DNA of 64,000 bases from Amphiura filiformis (GCF_039555335.1 NC_092646.1:36143695-36207694), one strand, 5' to 3'; shown: positions 32,598-44,154, counted from the first letter of the stretch. A program made the numbers and translations. The notes: a model not told the origin generated them from the letters alone.

Positions 32598-33167
32598 TCA
32601 ATGTTGTAAAATAAATTAAACTGTTTCTCCTCAACTTTAGACCTTGCAGATCTTTCAGAGAGTATAGAACTATAATAATTATAGAATCCTTGCTGCAGCT
32701 GTTATTATATAGTACAAAGAACAAAGAACTTTTCTATTTGTTTTAAACATTTGCTCAAGTTGAATAAGTTCTAATTCATTTATTTATCTGAGGTAAATAT
32801 AATATGGAGAATTCAAACACGTATTAATTACTATCGGGATAGTTATAGCTCTTTTAATAATGATCGTGCCCACGAATATATTATTAGTGTTTTGTTGACC
32901 AATCTACGCACGAGTTTCGCGTGCCCATGATAAATACGGTAACAGAGCCATATGCATAAACGCAAAAGGCAGGCTGCAAAATTTCGATTGTTAGTTTCCC
33001 GCCAACCATGAGTTTAAAAAAAGTTTAATATAAAATGGATCACCTTGTTTTGTCATAAATTTTGATTGCAATAACCAATGTGCACAAAATTTAGTTCCCA
33101 CGACTCACCATGCTCACGAGAGTTTTACTTCAATATATTTTCCATCTTTTTGTTCAAGACAATTAAA

Positions 33168-33835
33168 AGGGCATTTCATGATCCACAACCTCATCCCCCC
33201 CACTTTTTTCAAAAAAAGTTGAGATTTTTATACCACTGGAAACCTCTGGCTACATAATGTTTGTACCAAACATTTCTTGCAGATAAATTCGTTTAGCAAA
33301 AATATCGTCAAATTTGAATTTCGTTCTGGTATATGCAGAACGAAATTACAACATTGGCAGATACACATATTAATGGGCTATTCCAGAAAATAGGTGCACA
33401 CCCCCTATAGAGGAGTCAATTTTCAATCAAAGAAATGTCCGGATTTCCAAGTTTGCTTTCTGAAAACGACTGGATTTCCAGTTGCCAATGTTACTGGAAA
33501 AAGCTTGGAAATCCAATCAAATGAAGGAAAAATCACGGATATGTTGAAAATGAGCTCTCATATTGAGGATTTCTGATTTTAAACTATTTTTCTGCCGGAT
33601 TTTTTTTTTGCTTTTGGGCACTTTAAAAGTCTGGATTTCCAACAGTCACGACTGGACAAAAAGTCAGGATATCCGAACTCCTCTATAGGGGTTGTGCATC
33701 TATTTTCTGGAATAGCCCAATGCATAACTCACAAACGCAAGATCGAAATCAACTAAAATTTTGTGAGTAAGCCTTTTTTGTGGATATCTACTGAAAATCA
33801 TAAAAAGAAATGCTAAGATCACGAAATCCTCCTTT
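33168..33835 (-). mobile_element. CATTTCGTGATCC-ended MITE, copy 7, with nested insertion
   Basis: Starts AAAAGGGCATTTCATGATCC and ends GATCACGAAATCCTCCTTTAA. It is split by the 344-bp GGGCTATTCCA-ended element at 33375-33718. Confidence 0.68.
33375..33718. mobile_element. GGGCTATTCCA-ended MITE, copy 4 (private to duplication copy 2)
   Basis: The ends GGGCTATTCCAGAAAATAGG and TCTATTTTCTGGAATAGCCC continue to pair through CACCCCCTATAGAGGAGT / CTCCTCTATAGGGG. AAT flanks both sides (33372-33374 and 33719-33721), a likely three-base target duplication. Duplication copy 1 gives the empty site near 25345. Inside, TGGATTTCCAA-type words repeat. Confidence 0.82.
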
Positions 33836-34112
33836 AAGTTAGCTTTATAACTATAGGGGTATAATGGACCTGTCGAGTACGTCCATTTTGACAGTTTGTT
33901 TTATGGTTGTATGATCTGCCTCATCTGCCTGACCAAATGCTTGATGATTGAATGATGATTGGGTGATTGATTGGTTGATTGATTGATTGATTGTTGACTG
34001 ATATTGCAGTAAAGTTATAATATTAGCGAAGTTGGCATAGCCGATATGAGATATGCAATGGAAGATAAGTTCACAACGTGGATGCAGGAAATGGTAAAAG
34101 TACGTTGTACAT

Positions 34113-34328
34113 TTAAACCCATGAGAACTACCTGCCGATTGGTCGAAAAGAAGTTTTTATTATCAATTAGACCAATCGTCAACATTGTTAGAATAATTTC
34201 ACCACGCAAAAACATTGGGATGAATTATTTGCAAAGCTCCATTCTGATTGGTGATTAAAGTAATGATATCATGTATAATTGACCAATCAGAGGCAATGTT
34301 AGATCGGCAAGTAGTGCTCAAGGGGTAA
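34113..34328. mobile_element. TTAA-type MITE, copy 2
   Basis: The left end ACCCATGAGAACTACCTGCC follows TTTAA; the right end is GGCAAGTAGTGCTCAAGGGGT. Shared internal words with 12759-12924 include GCAAAGCTCCATTCTGATTG and ATTGACCAATCAGAGGCAAT. Confidence 0.65.
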
Positions 34329-34329
34329 T

Positions 34330-36600
34330 ATATAGATTGTTTTAGCAATTGTGCAGTGGGAGGCCTATTAGGCCAAGTAAAAATAAAAACATGTTTAGCA
34401 TCATGGTGTTTTGAAAAAAGGGAAGGAGGTTTTTTTTCTTTTTTCCCCCCAAACTGCACTAAATACCAATATTTAGGCCTAACGCCTTATTTTGTGTAGG
34501 CCTATTCGGCGTTGTGCATGATATCCGAAAATGAGGAGGGGAGGCACTTTTTATTTTCTTGTAGGGAAGGTAGGCCCCTCCTGTGATCACAAAATTCTTC
34601 TGAAATGTGTTTTATACATTTGCAAGGCTTATACAAAATTTCAACTTCTCAAACATCTCAGTGAGAGGAAGTTATAGGCCTAAATAAAAATATACAAAAT
34701 AAAAAGAAATTTGAAAAATCTCCCAAAAAGGAGGAGGACGGGGACGCTAAACTTGTTTATTTTTTTAGTCGGCCTTAGCATGGCTAAGCATTTGAGTCTG
34801 GTCTCGTCAGGGCTCAAGTGTGTCTCCGCACGCACTTACGCGGAGCTGAGCGACCTTCTAAACGGAACTTTGCCACTTTGATGAGAGTAAATCGGGGAGT
34901 AAATAAAGCGCATAGTGTGTTTCATGTCGAGTTAAATCGGACTTACTGATCTTGATAGGACTAAGTGAATGAACTTCCGATCGCTAACACTCATTGGTAT
35001 TACAGGGCCTAGCTCGAATTTAAGTGAACAACTTACTCGCATTCCACGGGCATTCCACGCGTTATTTGAAAGCTGATAAAATATTCTAAAGTTTCGCAAT
35101 GATAAAATGCACTAAGATCCACAACATGCTCATATTACGGCACAATTCTTTAACCCCAATATAGTTTCACATACATTGAATGACCTTTGAAAATTTGAGT
35201 ACAAAAACTCATACTCTGCAACATGAAGTCAAATTTTGCACTATGATTGTTTAATTGAGGTTATTGAACTATGCCATTGGGATGAGGCTATTATGGTCCA
35301 TAGTAATGGCTACTATCTTGTTACAAAAAGGACCACCAAGTTATTGTTTTATTAATATTATTTGTTGATTCAGACATTTGAAACTTGTTATGAAGTTGTG
35401 GTAAACATTTGAGTAAAAAGGTCAGTGACAGGAGACCTTTAAGCTTGACCATTTTGGCCATACCTTCCGGTCAACACAACTTCAATGGATGATAAATAAA
35501 TAAACAGATTTTTATCACATTTTTAGCAGATTTTTATAATGCGCTTACCATTTTTCAGATTTTTTTTATCATAAAATTTTACTGCAGCTGTGTACTGATA
35601 TAAATTTTGGGGAAAGACTTAACCAATACGAAATAGTTCATTTAGAGGGGTCAGTGACACAAAGACGTAACGCCATCTTGGCAATTCTGAGATAAATGAG
35701 TTTAAAGATAGTGGTCCACAAAAAGGGGGTCATTCAGTGTGGGCTCCAAGAAAATAGGGGTCATTATGTGTGAGAACGCTACTAAAAATTGGGGATCATT
35801 GACGGTGAAAAAATAACTTTCTGGGCAAATGTGTGACATTTTGCATAAATTTTACATTTTGAAGCTGGTAAAATTGCTACAAAAATATTAAATTTGTTCA
35901 AAATTCGCGCGAAGCGCGCAAAATATTTCCAGATTTAGTGTAAGTTTCTATATAAAAAAAAAGGGGGACAATTGTGTGTATTATATGCTGATGAGAAAAG
36001 GGGGTCTATTGCACTTTTAGGGCGTTTTTCGTATACTGACAAACCCAAAGACATAAAGACTAATTTATTGCAAGATATATGCCCTATACATTATAATTTT
36101 TGGAAAACATATTTTTTAATCTTTTTACACAACCAATTATCAAAAATAACATAAATATTAAAATTGTAAGCTAACTCGTAGCCTATATACTCAGCATTCT
36201 GACTGCTTAGACCTGTGTCAAGTCTTTTAATCTAGTAGCTATATAAGAAAACATTAAAAATTATTTTTGGACCATTTCCCCTCAAATTGCAAAAATACAA
36301 GAAATTTTTGACTTTCATTGCCAGTTAAAAATAACTAAATGATTTATTAATATTAGCTATGTTTCATTTAGCAAAAACAAAATAAAATAATATATTTAAT
36401 GTCCAAAAAATTAGTGCTGTATTTTTCTGGAATTTGGAGTTGTAAATACCTGTATTTATATGGCATACCTGTACAAAACGGTGGGTTTTTCTGCATGTAC
36501 CGTGATGTAATGAACTGTTGGCTATCTATAACAACTGGTCATTATTAGACGAAACCGCAATTCATTACTGTTATTCCAAAGTTCAGCTTAACCCTTTATT
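34330..36600. other. non-coding stretch with scattered repeats
   Basis: It holds an inverted GTGCAAAATTTGACC repeat (35145-35310), a short GGGGTCATT-type G-rich repeat (35715-36010) and the palindrome TTCGCGCGAAGCGCGC near 35905. No exon was recognised. Confidence 0.5.
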
Positions 36601-36672
36601 GCTATGTTTTGAAAACGTGCGGTCAAGTTTTTTCCTTCATAATAATTTATAATTACCGGTTTTGAATTGACC

Positions 36673-36822
36673 ATGGGAAATGTCCAGTCAGCTATCCATG
36701 CCATGGCCAACGACACTGTTACGCCACACTTCATTCTACCCGAGCGCACTGATCAGAAGTTTCAACAACGCGTGCGTACCGGCACTGGTCTACGTAGGAG
36801 TCTAACCAAAAGTTTTTACCAG
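36673..36822 (+). CDS. candidate first coding exon, N-myristoylation-type start (MGN..S)
   Basis: ATG at 36673 has a strong context (A at -3, G at +4) and opens MGNVQSAIHAMANDTVTPHF, then ILPERTDQKFQQRVRTGTGL and RRSLTKSFYQ before a GTGCGT donor at 36823. Gly2 and Ser6 fit the N-myristoyltransferase motif. The frame happens to stay open to 36978, but codon quality seems to fall after the donor. I do not recognise the family and found no downstream exon. The region around it is less AT-rich than the flanks, as for a promoter-proximal exon. Confidence 0.45.
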
Positions 36823-37809
36823 GTGCGTAGCACTAGCCTCGTACCCAGTCTGTTACCAATGCCATTTTACACTCCAACTCCAACTCAACCGCTCGCTGTG
36901 CGCTGCTCGCTTCGCTTGATTGTCGAGGGGCGTCGCGGTTTACGAACGGGTCTAATTCTACCAGGTGCGTTACTTTAGAACTAGCAATTGCTTTTAAAAA
37001 CTTTTAGAAATTTACTAAAAGTGAAAGCGCGGCGGCCAGTGTGTCGGTCGAGCCGGCAGACGTATAAAATCGTGCCAATTCCAGCACTGAGACATGCTTA
37101 CAACTTTTTCTTTCGCTCCATTTTTCCTTGTCAGAACAACTACAGGGCAATCTGGCAACGGAATAGCCTGAGGGCTTTTGTTGGTGACCCAGATATGGTC
37201 GCGTTTGCTTCATAGCTTGAACCGAATACAAGGCCGAAAACAAATCACAAGCCAAGGCTCTCAATTTGTTGCATTGTACACTTGTTTGCACCGCACTACT
37301 ATACTACGCATTCGCTCGCGTGGAAGGTCACGATTTCTGTATGTACTGACAACAACACTTTTTTTTCTCACTTTAAATAGAGCAAATTTTCTATTTTTTT
37401 CTTCACTTCGACGCCATATAATGCGCTTGAATTGTTAAATTGAACTAGTTACTTACATGGCTCGTAACAGGAGTCAAGGCACGAGTTAAGGCATCGCGAT
37501 TTCACCTTAAATGAGGTGAGATCCCTAGTGACTGTGATAGTATTACGCGGTGGGAGTTGATTTGCAGGGCATACAGGCATTGCCTTGTCAAACTTGTTTG
37601 CAGTAAGTTTGGTCCTGGCTATCTTCTGTTTGGCACAAGTTCAGTGCACGTCGTGTCTTCGTATATCGGGTGGTCAAATCGGAAGAGAGCTCTCTGGACT
37701 AAAATTCTTCAATTAAAAGTCGTCACCCTGGACGAAATTAGGACCTTTACATGTGTATGATGTGAGAAATTGTTATAATCAGCACTAAGGGAGTCAACAA
37801 TCATAGAAA

Positions 37810-37890
37810 TTACCAAGATTCGAACCAAGGATGATCGTATGCTGCGTATACCAAACAACCACGTGACTTTATTCTGCTAGCCACTGGTAA
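37810..37890 (-). tRNA. tRNA-like sequence upstream of the dehydrogenase exon
   Basis: On the minus strand TTACCAG at the 5' end and CTTGGTAA at the 3' end can pair as an acceptor stem. GTAT-ACGCAGC-ATAC is a seven-base anticodon-like loop (GCA) and GGTTCGAATCT is a B box. Position 33 is C instead of T and the D arm is irregular, so a pseudogene or SINE head is likelier than a working tRNA. Confidence 0.35.
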
Positions 37891-37932
37891 AAATTTGTCA
37901 AAATTACGGAACATATTGGACTCCTCATCATC

Positions 37933-38272
37933 ATGATAGACCTAATGTTAATAGTAGGCATACTTGTTGCCACGTTGCTGGCATGGAATGCCCTTAACCG
38001 ACTCCTTCCACGCGGTCATGTTGATCCGCAAAACAAGGCCATTATGGTCACTGGTTGTGACACCGGATTTGGCCATGCATTGGCCAAACGATTGGATTCT
38101 TTAGGATTCACTGTTTTTGCTGCGTGTTTAAATAGTAAAGGTTTGGGAGCTGACAAACTGAGGTCTGAAGCATCTTCAAAATTGGTTATTATGCAGATGG
38201 ATGTTACGAACGATGACGAAGTCTTGGCGGCAGTGGAAACGGTGAAGAAACACATTGCGTATCCCGAAAAAG
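37933..38272 (+). CDS. short-chain dehydrogenase (RDH/HSD17B-like), first exon
   Basis: ATG at 37933 (A at -3) opens MIDLMLIVGILVATLLAWNA, an N-terminal membrane anchor (residues 3-20). It is followed by the Rossmann signature VTGCDTGFGHALAKRL (residues 39-54, TGxxxGxG) for NAD(P)H binding, and QMDVTNDDEV, the acidic loop that contacts the adenine. The exon ends AYPEKG at the donor GTAAAC (38273), just where the family continues with LW.(V/L)NNAG. The TGCDxGFG form is typical of the SDR9C group (retinol, 11-cis-retinol and 17-beta-hydroxysteroid dehydrogenases, HSD11B2, BDH1), ER or mitochondrial membrane enzymes. The NNAG and YxxxK exons were not found in the remaining 26 kb, so the gene continues beyond the window or is broken. 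Confidence 0.85.
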
Positions 38273-38274
38273 GT

Positions 38275-39590
38275 AAACTTTTAATATTCCAATCAATTCC
38301 ATATAATAAAGTTGAAAAATAATGACTCAAATTAGAGCCCGAACCCAGTGTCACCTGCCAATATTTTAGAATAATTGCAAGGAAGAGATTAGATGAGTTA
38401 CTAATATGGGAGGAGGCCCGTAGTCAATGCTGAGAAATGCGACGCAACAACCCCCTTAAAGAGTCCACCAAGAACTTCAAGAGGTCCATCTCCCTTCACT
38501 GGGGTCTTGCATGATGTAGGCAAATGTACTCCCAAAACTTTTTTGGAAACGTGCCGCGGCAGTCACTGGTCAACATGGTCAAGATTCACTTTCAGTCTTG
38601 TATAAAAAGACACCCCCCAAAAAACCCCCAAAAAACCACCCCAAACACACATTTGAATACGGACTTGATTTGGCTTTTGTAATCTAAGGCCATGCGGGTG
38701 TGATGTGAAAACGCCGTGTAAATGCGAGAGCTGCGCTTCATTTATATATGACACCTGATTACATGTAATTTGAAGTTCATTCAGCTTCACTCTTAGAAAA
38801 AAGGTTCCAAGTAAAAACTACTAAAAATGTGCGTAAGAATTGTAAGGGGCCCTGTTTGTAAAACCTTAATTAGTTCTATAAGGCTTCTGCAGAAAGCCCA
38901 TGCAAAGAGAACCATTTCGCTATTAACGTGAAACATTCTGTACAGGCCAGAAAGAACCATTTTGGGGCTCATGTAATGTCCTAGAATGCTGGCTATGTAT
39001 ACCCCTAGAACCGGGCCTCGAAAGGGGTGTCATGATTAAAAGGACCAATGATAAAAAAAAGTCAAGGGCCGGTTTCTCGAGGCTCGGCTAGTAGCAAAAA
39101 TATAAGGACCGGTTATACCTACCATTCTAATTTTTTACTATGTTGACCAAACTTTTAACATATAATAAAACCACAAATATTTTGCTTGTCATACCCCATT
39201 ATTAAATTAATGAAATAGCTGTTTGAGACCTCAAAGCCATGGTAAGGGAGAAAACGGGGTAGAGGAATACGGTGTACGGTGCTGCTGACTTCCTGAATTC
39301 GAATTTCACACATTTATCTGACCTTCCTTAATTTGCTGTCCTGAAGTCTGCTACCCCAGTCCAATGTCATCTTTCAGGATATCTATATGTCAGGGCGGGT
39401 CTTCCAGGTTTCCGTTTCTCGTGCTTGGATATCCAATGAAACAGTTTGGATGCCAGCTGAGGAGGCTCCTCGCTTGTGATGGAACAGTTGCAGAACAAAT
39501 CATGTCACAAGCGTATGGAGTACCGTATAGTCAAAGACGGGGGCATTTATCCTCTCCATCTACACTAATAAGTGAGAGAGATCCCAAGGG
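38275..39590. other. intronic or intergenic, no exon recognised
   Basis: A TTTCAG|GATATC acceptor near 39379 precedes about 150 bases of balanced composition (to about 39540), but no frame gives a recognisable domain. A conserved NNAG motif is absent. The rest is unassigned. Confidence 0.4.
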
Positions 39591-39591
39591 G

Positions 39592-39999
39592 GCCCGGGGG
39601 ACATGGGGGAGGGGTTGCACATCATAAATATTTGGTGGGTATTGCTGCCCCGGAATTTTGAGGTGGTGGGTCTTTGAGAGCGGACGGCGTACCGGTAAAG
39701 AAAAAGGGTGGGGGGGGCATTTTGGGGCTGCGAACATACAAGGGTCTCATTCTTGGCTTTCTTGTTGCAAATCGTCTGAAACGGCAGAAATATGAGGAAT
39801 GCGCAATTTTGGGATCTTTTTTATAGAGCTGAAATTATCAAATTCAAGGCGGTCTTTATTAGCTCTATTTTGGTCAAATTTAGAGGGTCTTTCGGAGCTG
39901 CAAACCCCCCCCCCGTCCCCAAAAAAGGGGTCTTGTCTTTCCGAGGAGCATACCAGTATGAGAGCTAGTATGGTCATTTGTCTTAACCCCCCCCATCAT
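39592..39999 (+). mobile_element. GGTCTTTCGGAGCTG-family element, copy 3
   Basis: Shares TTGAGGTGGTGGGTCTTTG, GACGGCGTACCGGTAAAG, TCTTTCGGAGCTGCAAA and GGTCATTTGTCTTAACCCCC with the other copies. The G and C runs vary in length. Confidence 0.65.
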
Positions 40000-40180
40000 C
40001 TTTGCCCTTAAAATGAGATAATGCTCAGATAAGATACAGATAAAGGCAAATGTGACGAAGCCTGAGATGGCGAGAGACGTAAACAGAGACGTGCTCTTCA
40101 TATCAACATAAAAATGAGTACTAACGAAAAACTCCTAACTTGTTGATAAATTAACCGATTAATTAGCCCAGATGTATAAA

Positions 40181-40415
40181 TGTGACCGTACACCACGAAT
40201 GAGCCGTAAATGTCCTCAATTGTATTATGAGTTACAGTGTAAAAAGGGCATGAAGGTCGTATTCATAGGTACCTCTATTTGGTGCTACGTGTACCTCATT
40301 TAATGAGATACACGTAGCACCAAATTGAAATGAATATGACCTTCATGCCCATTTTACACTGTAACTCAGAATACAATTGAGGACATTTACGGCTCATTCG
40401 TGGTGTACGGTCACA
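40181..40415. mobile_element. 235-bp near-perfect palindromic MITE
   Basis: The arms TGTGACCGTACACCACGAAT and ATTCGTGGTGTACGGTCACA pair for about 110 bases with very few mismatches, through GAGCCGTAAATGTCCTCAAT, AAGGGCATGAAGGTC and TTTGGTGCTACGTG. The loop is only about 15 bases. It would extrude as a long hairpin. Confidence 0.88.
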
Positions 40416-40828
40416 AATATTTTAAGTGTATGGCCTACAATCCGCGAAATTAATAGTTGGCACACTTGCACTAAACAAGGGAAACGCGGGCCCTATTAAA
40501 ATTGGGGAGGCGAGGGAAACATGCATGCAATATATGTGAAGTACAGACGCCCCCCTATATCTCACCCTTCCCCACCTGTCAATGTTGGAGGGTCTCACGG
40601 ACCTGTTGACAACATGGCTTGGTCCAACATTGAATTGGGGGAGCGGGGGCAGAGATATACCAAAAGACAGGCAAAGTGTGCCAACCTTTTTTTCGTGGAT
40701 TGTAGTTGCAATTTTGTTTAGTCGTTGCCGTAGTGGTTAGATTTTATTCAAATCTTCAACTGGAGACAAGGACAAGTTCAAACTGGACACAATATCATGT
40801 TAATAATACAACTTGCCGGGCCGTTCAA

Positions 40829-41262
40829 TTTGAGCCCTGGAAAAACTTTTCATAGGTTACATTATTACATAAAATCGGCAAAATAATTTAGTTTTACAAT
40901 TTTCGTTGCACATGTTGCATACTTTAATGCTTTTTAATATTGAACGTAAAATAAGTCATACATGATAATTAAGGGTAGCATAAATAGACTGGTGAACGCG
41001 AATGTCACCTGTGTTAATGTCATGTGTGAGTTCCTTGGGAGACCATCAAATTTGAGCCCTGGAAAAACTTTTCATAATTATAAAGCTACATAAAATCGGC
41101 AAAATAATTTTGTTTTACCATTTTTATTGCACATGTTGCATACTTATCATGCTTATTGAACCTAAAATAAGTCATGCATGATAATTAAGGGAAGCACAAA
41201 TAGACTGGTGAACGCGAATGTCACCTGTGAGATGTCATGTGTGAGTTCCTTGGGAGAGTCTG
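40829..41262 (+). repeat. tandem duplication of a 215-bp unit
   Basis: TTTGAGCCCTGGAAAAACTT recurs at about 40829 and 41050, and GACTGGTGAACGCGAATGTC at about 40988 and 41203. The whole interval is repeated in order with small indels. No coding potential. Confidence 0.85.
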
Positions 41263-41379
41263 AGACTCTGAGCCATGAAAGTTCGTGGGCTGGACCCATT
41301 TATTTAAAGTATTTTTTACGAGTAGCAAAACTGTTAGGTGAAGAGAGTACACCCCCTCAGTAGCGTAGCCAGCGGGGGC

Positions 41380-41790
41380 AGGGGGCAGAGTGCCCCCTGA
41401 CAAAAAATGAAAGAAAAAGTGCCCCTCTGACAAAAAAAAAATGAAAGAGAAAATCAGGAGGGCAAAAAAAGAAAAAAGGCAAGGAGCCCCTTTTCTAGCA
41501 AAATTCAGGGCCAAAATAGTGTAAAATATAAAAATTTTCCGCGCTACGCGCGCACATTGTAACAATAAAGCCCTTTTTTAGCCGGATAATGGGCGAAAAT
41601 AGTGTAAAATACCATTTTTTTTTCAAGCTACGCGCGCACATCATCCCAATAAAGCCCTTTTCGGGAAGCTCGAAGACATAACAGTCTCTATGTATTGTAT
41701 GATGTAACTCCAATTTTCGTCTGTGCCCTCAAAATTTTATTTTGCCCCCCCCTGACCAAGAAAGCTGGCTTCGCCCCTGCCCCCCCCCCT
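41380..41790. repeat. A-rich / CGCGCGC-containing repeat region
   Basis: Two copies of AAATAGTGTAAAATA-N-TTTT followed by GC(G)CTACGCGCGCACAT and AATAAAGCCCTTTT lie at about 41516 and 41600. The flanks have GTGCCCC and poly-A words. It looks like an old repeat, not a gene. Confidence 0.5.
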
Positions 41791-41851
41791 CCGCCAAATT
41801 TTTGCCAAATTTTTTGTCAATACTTAAATAACATTATGTTAAAATATTTGA

Positions 41852-42290
41852 ACCCAGCAAACACAGAAATGTTCTTAAAATGTTCTTTTCAAAACCTTTT
41901 AATAACATTTAAATGTCGGGTTATATAAAGGTCATGAAAACGTTTTTAAAACGTTATTGCAAATATTTTGGGCAAACATTTTTCGCAAAATATATTTTTT
42001 CAACTCCCAAAATAACATTCTGTTTAGAATGTTTTGTATCAAGTTTTCAAGAATGTTTTTGGAATGTTATTAAACCGTTTTTATACCCTTTATATAACCC
42101 GACATTTAAACGTTTTCTGTAAAACATTTTTGTTTGCTGAGCAGTAGATTATCAAAAAATGTTTTTTAAGGTAAAGAAAACGTTTTATACTCTTAATATG
42201 CCCTTTATATAACCCGACATTTAAACGTTTTCTGACAACCTTTTATAACCTTTTGCGAATGATGTCGAAAACGTTTTGTGTTTGCTGGGT
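41852..42290. mobile_element. CAGCAAACA-ended element rich in AACGTTTT
   Basis: The ends ACCCAGCAAACACAGAAATG and AACGTTTTGTGTTTGCTGGG are inverted. Inside, TTTAAATGTCGGGTTATATA and its complement recur, and an inner end (TGTTTGCTGAGCAG, 42128-42142) suggests two overlapping copies. Relatives are at 19930-20125, 47454-47563, 51905-52030 and 56428-56703. Confidence 0.68.
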
Positions 42291-42396
42291 AGTTGCTCTG
42301 AATCGTGTTGCTTGGAAAAACTTTGTAGTCGCCAACTCCGCAGTCGAATATATAATTCATGATATTGGTCAGTGCCACTCGTCATGCTCCTTTCAA

Positions 42397-42650
42397 AATG
42401 AAGACCTGAGAGAAGAAAACCGAAAATTCACTTGGCCCCTCAACATGTATACTAAAGTTGCGTATAGTTTCGTATAGTTTGGTAATGTTTTATACATCTT
42501 CAGGGGCCAAAACAAATCTTTCACAACCTTTCATGATGTTTTCACCCTGGAACATGCATTATACATTATAAAACACTACACGTAACTTTAGTGTATACAT
42601 GTTGAGGGGCCAAGTGGGCTTACGGTCTTCTTGCGCTCAGGTCTTCAAAT
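42397..42650. mobile_element. 254-bp foldback MITE (GAAGACCTGAG ends)
   Basis: The arms GAAGACCTGAGAGAAGAAAA and CTTGCGCTCAGGTCTTC pair, followed by CACTTGGCCCCTCAACATGT / ACATGTTGAGGGGCCAAGTG and TATACTAAAGTT / AACTTTAGTGTATA. Confidence 0.78.
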
Positions 42651-42659
42651 TAAGAAAAC

Positions 42660-44150
42660 AATGGGTCATTAATAATTCAAAGTTATCTCGTCCCTTTACA
42701 ATCTCCAACAGGAAACTCGCAATCAATAACCTTATCTCAAAACATGATAAAATGCGAACACTCTTGAAATAGCACGTGCATAACGAGTTTATTCATTTAC
42801 GATAATCTTCAACTGGGTTTATGAATGTATTGCATTGCAATTTACTAAAGAAGTGTATCTGACGTGGGTGGTATATATTTATATTTTAGATAAATAATAT
42901 TTATATTGTGTTTACTGAAAGAGGACATTGACTGTGCAACCAACGTCAGAGTGCTTCACGTATTCAAAGTTAGGCTCTTGTTCTTGATAAAGCACGCCTA
43001 CTTTATCTATTTACGCTATTTACTCCAGGTCCGTGAACTTGTGAAGAATAGATGATAGTTCCCATTTTGTTTTGTTTCACGTATTTTGAACTTTGATTAC
43101 TCGGGCGAAGAAAATAGTAAAGCAGATATTAACTTTTGACATTTAAATTTAATTGTATACAATTTATATTTGTTATTTGAGGTTATTATCCTATTGGTCG
43201 TTGTAATTGTAAATATTTTGTTGCTTGTATCTGTGATTACATACACTGATGTGGACCATAATAGCCTCATTCCAATGGCATAGTCCAATAAATTCAATTA
43301 AACAATTATAGTGCAAAATTTGACCTCAAGTTGCAGAGTATGAGTTTTTGTACACAAAGTTTCAAAGATCATTCAATGAATGTACAGATCTTTGTATTGG
43401 GGTTGAAGAACTGTGTACTAATAGATGCGCATGTTGTGGATGCTAGTGATAGATTCTGGCGATGAATAATGATCAAATTAGTGGCCATACGCCGAATAAT
43501 CGACGTAAAATATTCGATGCAGCATATCTTCATTATCTTCCGATTTCCGATTTTATTAAATATTGCAGTACCTATTTTTTAGTATTTCACATCAACAGTG
43601 GTGTAGATTTCTTTCGGAATTAAGCAATTCAGTGTCATCTCTTTACATGCATTTAGGCCTCTATATCATGTACATCATGTGCAATTTATCTCGATGGTTG
43701 TAATATTGGAGCCAAACTAAGTAAGCCCGTATTGTCATCATGTGAACTTGATTGTAAGAACCACGACTGCATTTTTCAAGGCAGTTCTTGTTTAAATTTC
43801 TGAGTAATTGTTTGAACATGTTGAGAGGCCCTAAATTGCCCCTAATTTTGCTGAAACATCAGTGTTCAGCCTTTATTAGGCCATCCAGCTTACTATTAAT
43901 AGTATACTCACTTGACTAACTTTTTGGTCTTATTTTAAAGTCCCGATTGCGGTGAAACAACCCGCGTAATAACTATATATGAGTATTTGTTGCCCGAAAT
44001 CGGACAAACGGGACTCTCGGACCTGGTTCAGACCAATTTCAGACTGAATATTCGTTATTCAAATCACTTTTATCTTTTAACTAAAACGTTTGTACCGTAC
44101 CTTGTAAGTGAAAAACGTATTCGCCATTGATTGTTTGGTGGCGAAAGGTA
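42660..44150. other. non-coding stretch
   Basis: Contains a GTGCAAAATTTGACC-family repeat copy at 43245-43440. The rest is AT-rich and no exon was recognised. Confidence 0.5.
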
Positions 44151-44154
44151 TTAA

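Larger units (their letters stand above)
25866..33960 (+). repeat. 8-kb tandem duplication, copy 2
   Basis: It is collinear with 17841-25865 (offset 8025 at the start, about 8050 in the middle because of small indels). Landmarks: MITE 25923-26206, palindrome 28860-28996, GGGTAAATTGGGG element 30728-31758. It has a private 344-bp insertion at 33375-33718 and lacks the insertion at 25466-25757. It ends at GATGATTG before a (TTGA)n-like stretch (about 33957-33995). Confidence 0.92.

Noticed and set aside
39364..39627. ORF after a TTTCAG acceptor, possible second dehydrogenase exon
   Set aside because: No NNAG, YxxxK or other short-chain dehydrogenase motif in any frame, and the end runs into a repeat element.
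42253..42477. Frame reading NFVVANSAVE as a possible LVNNAG exon
   Set aside because: Wrong residues around NN-G and it lies at the edge of two MITEs.
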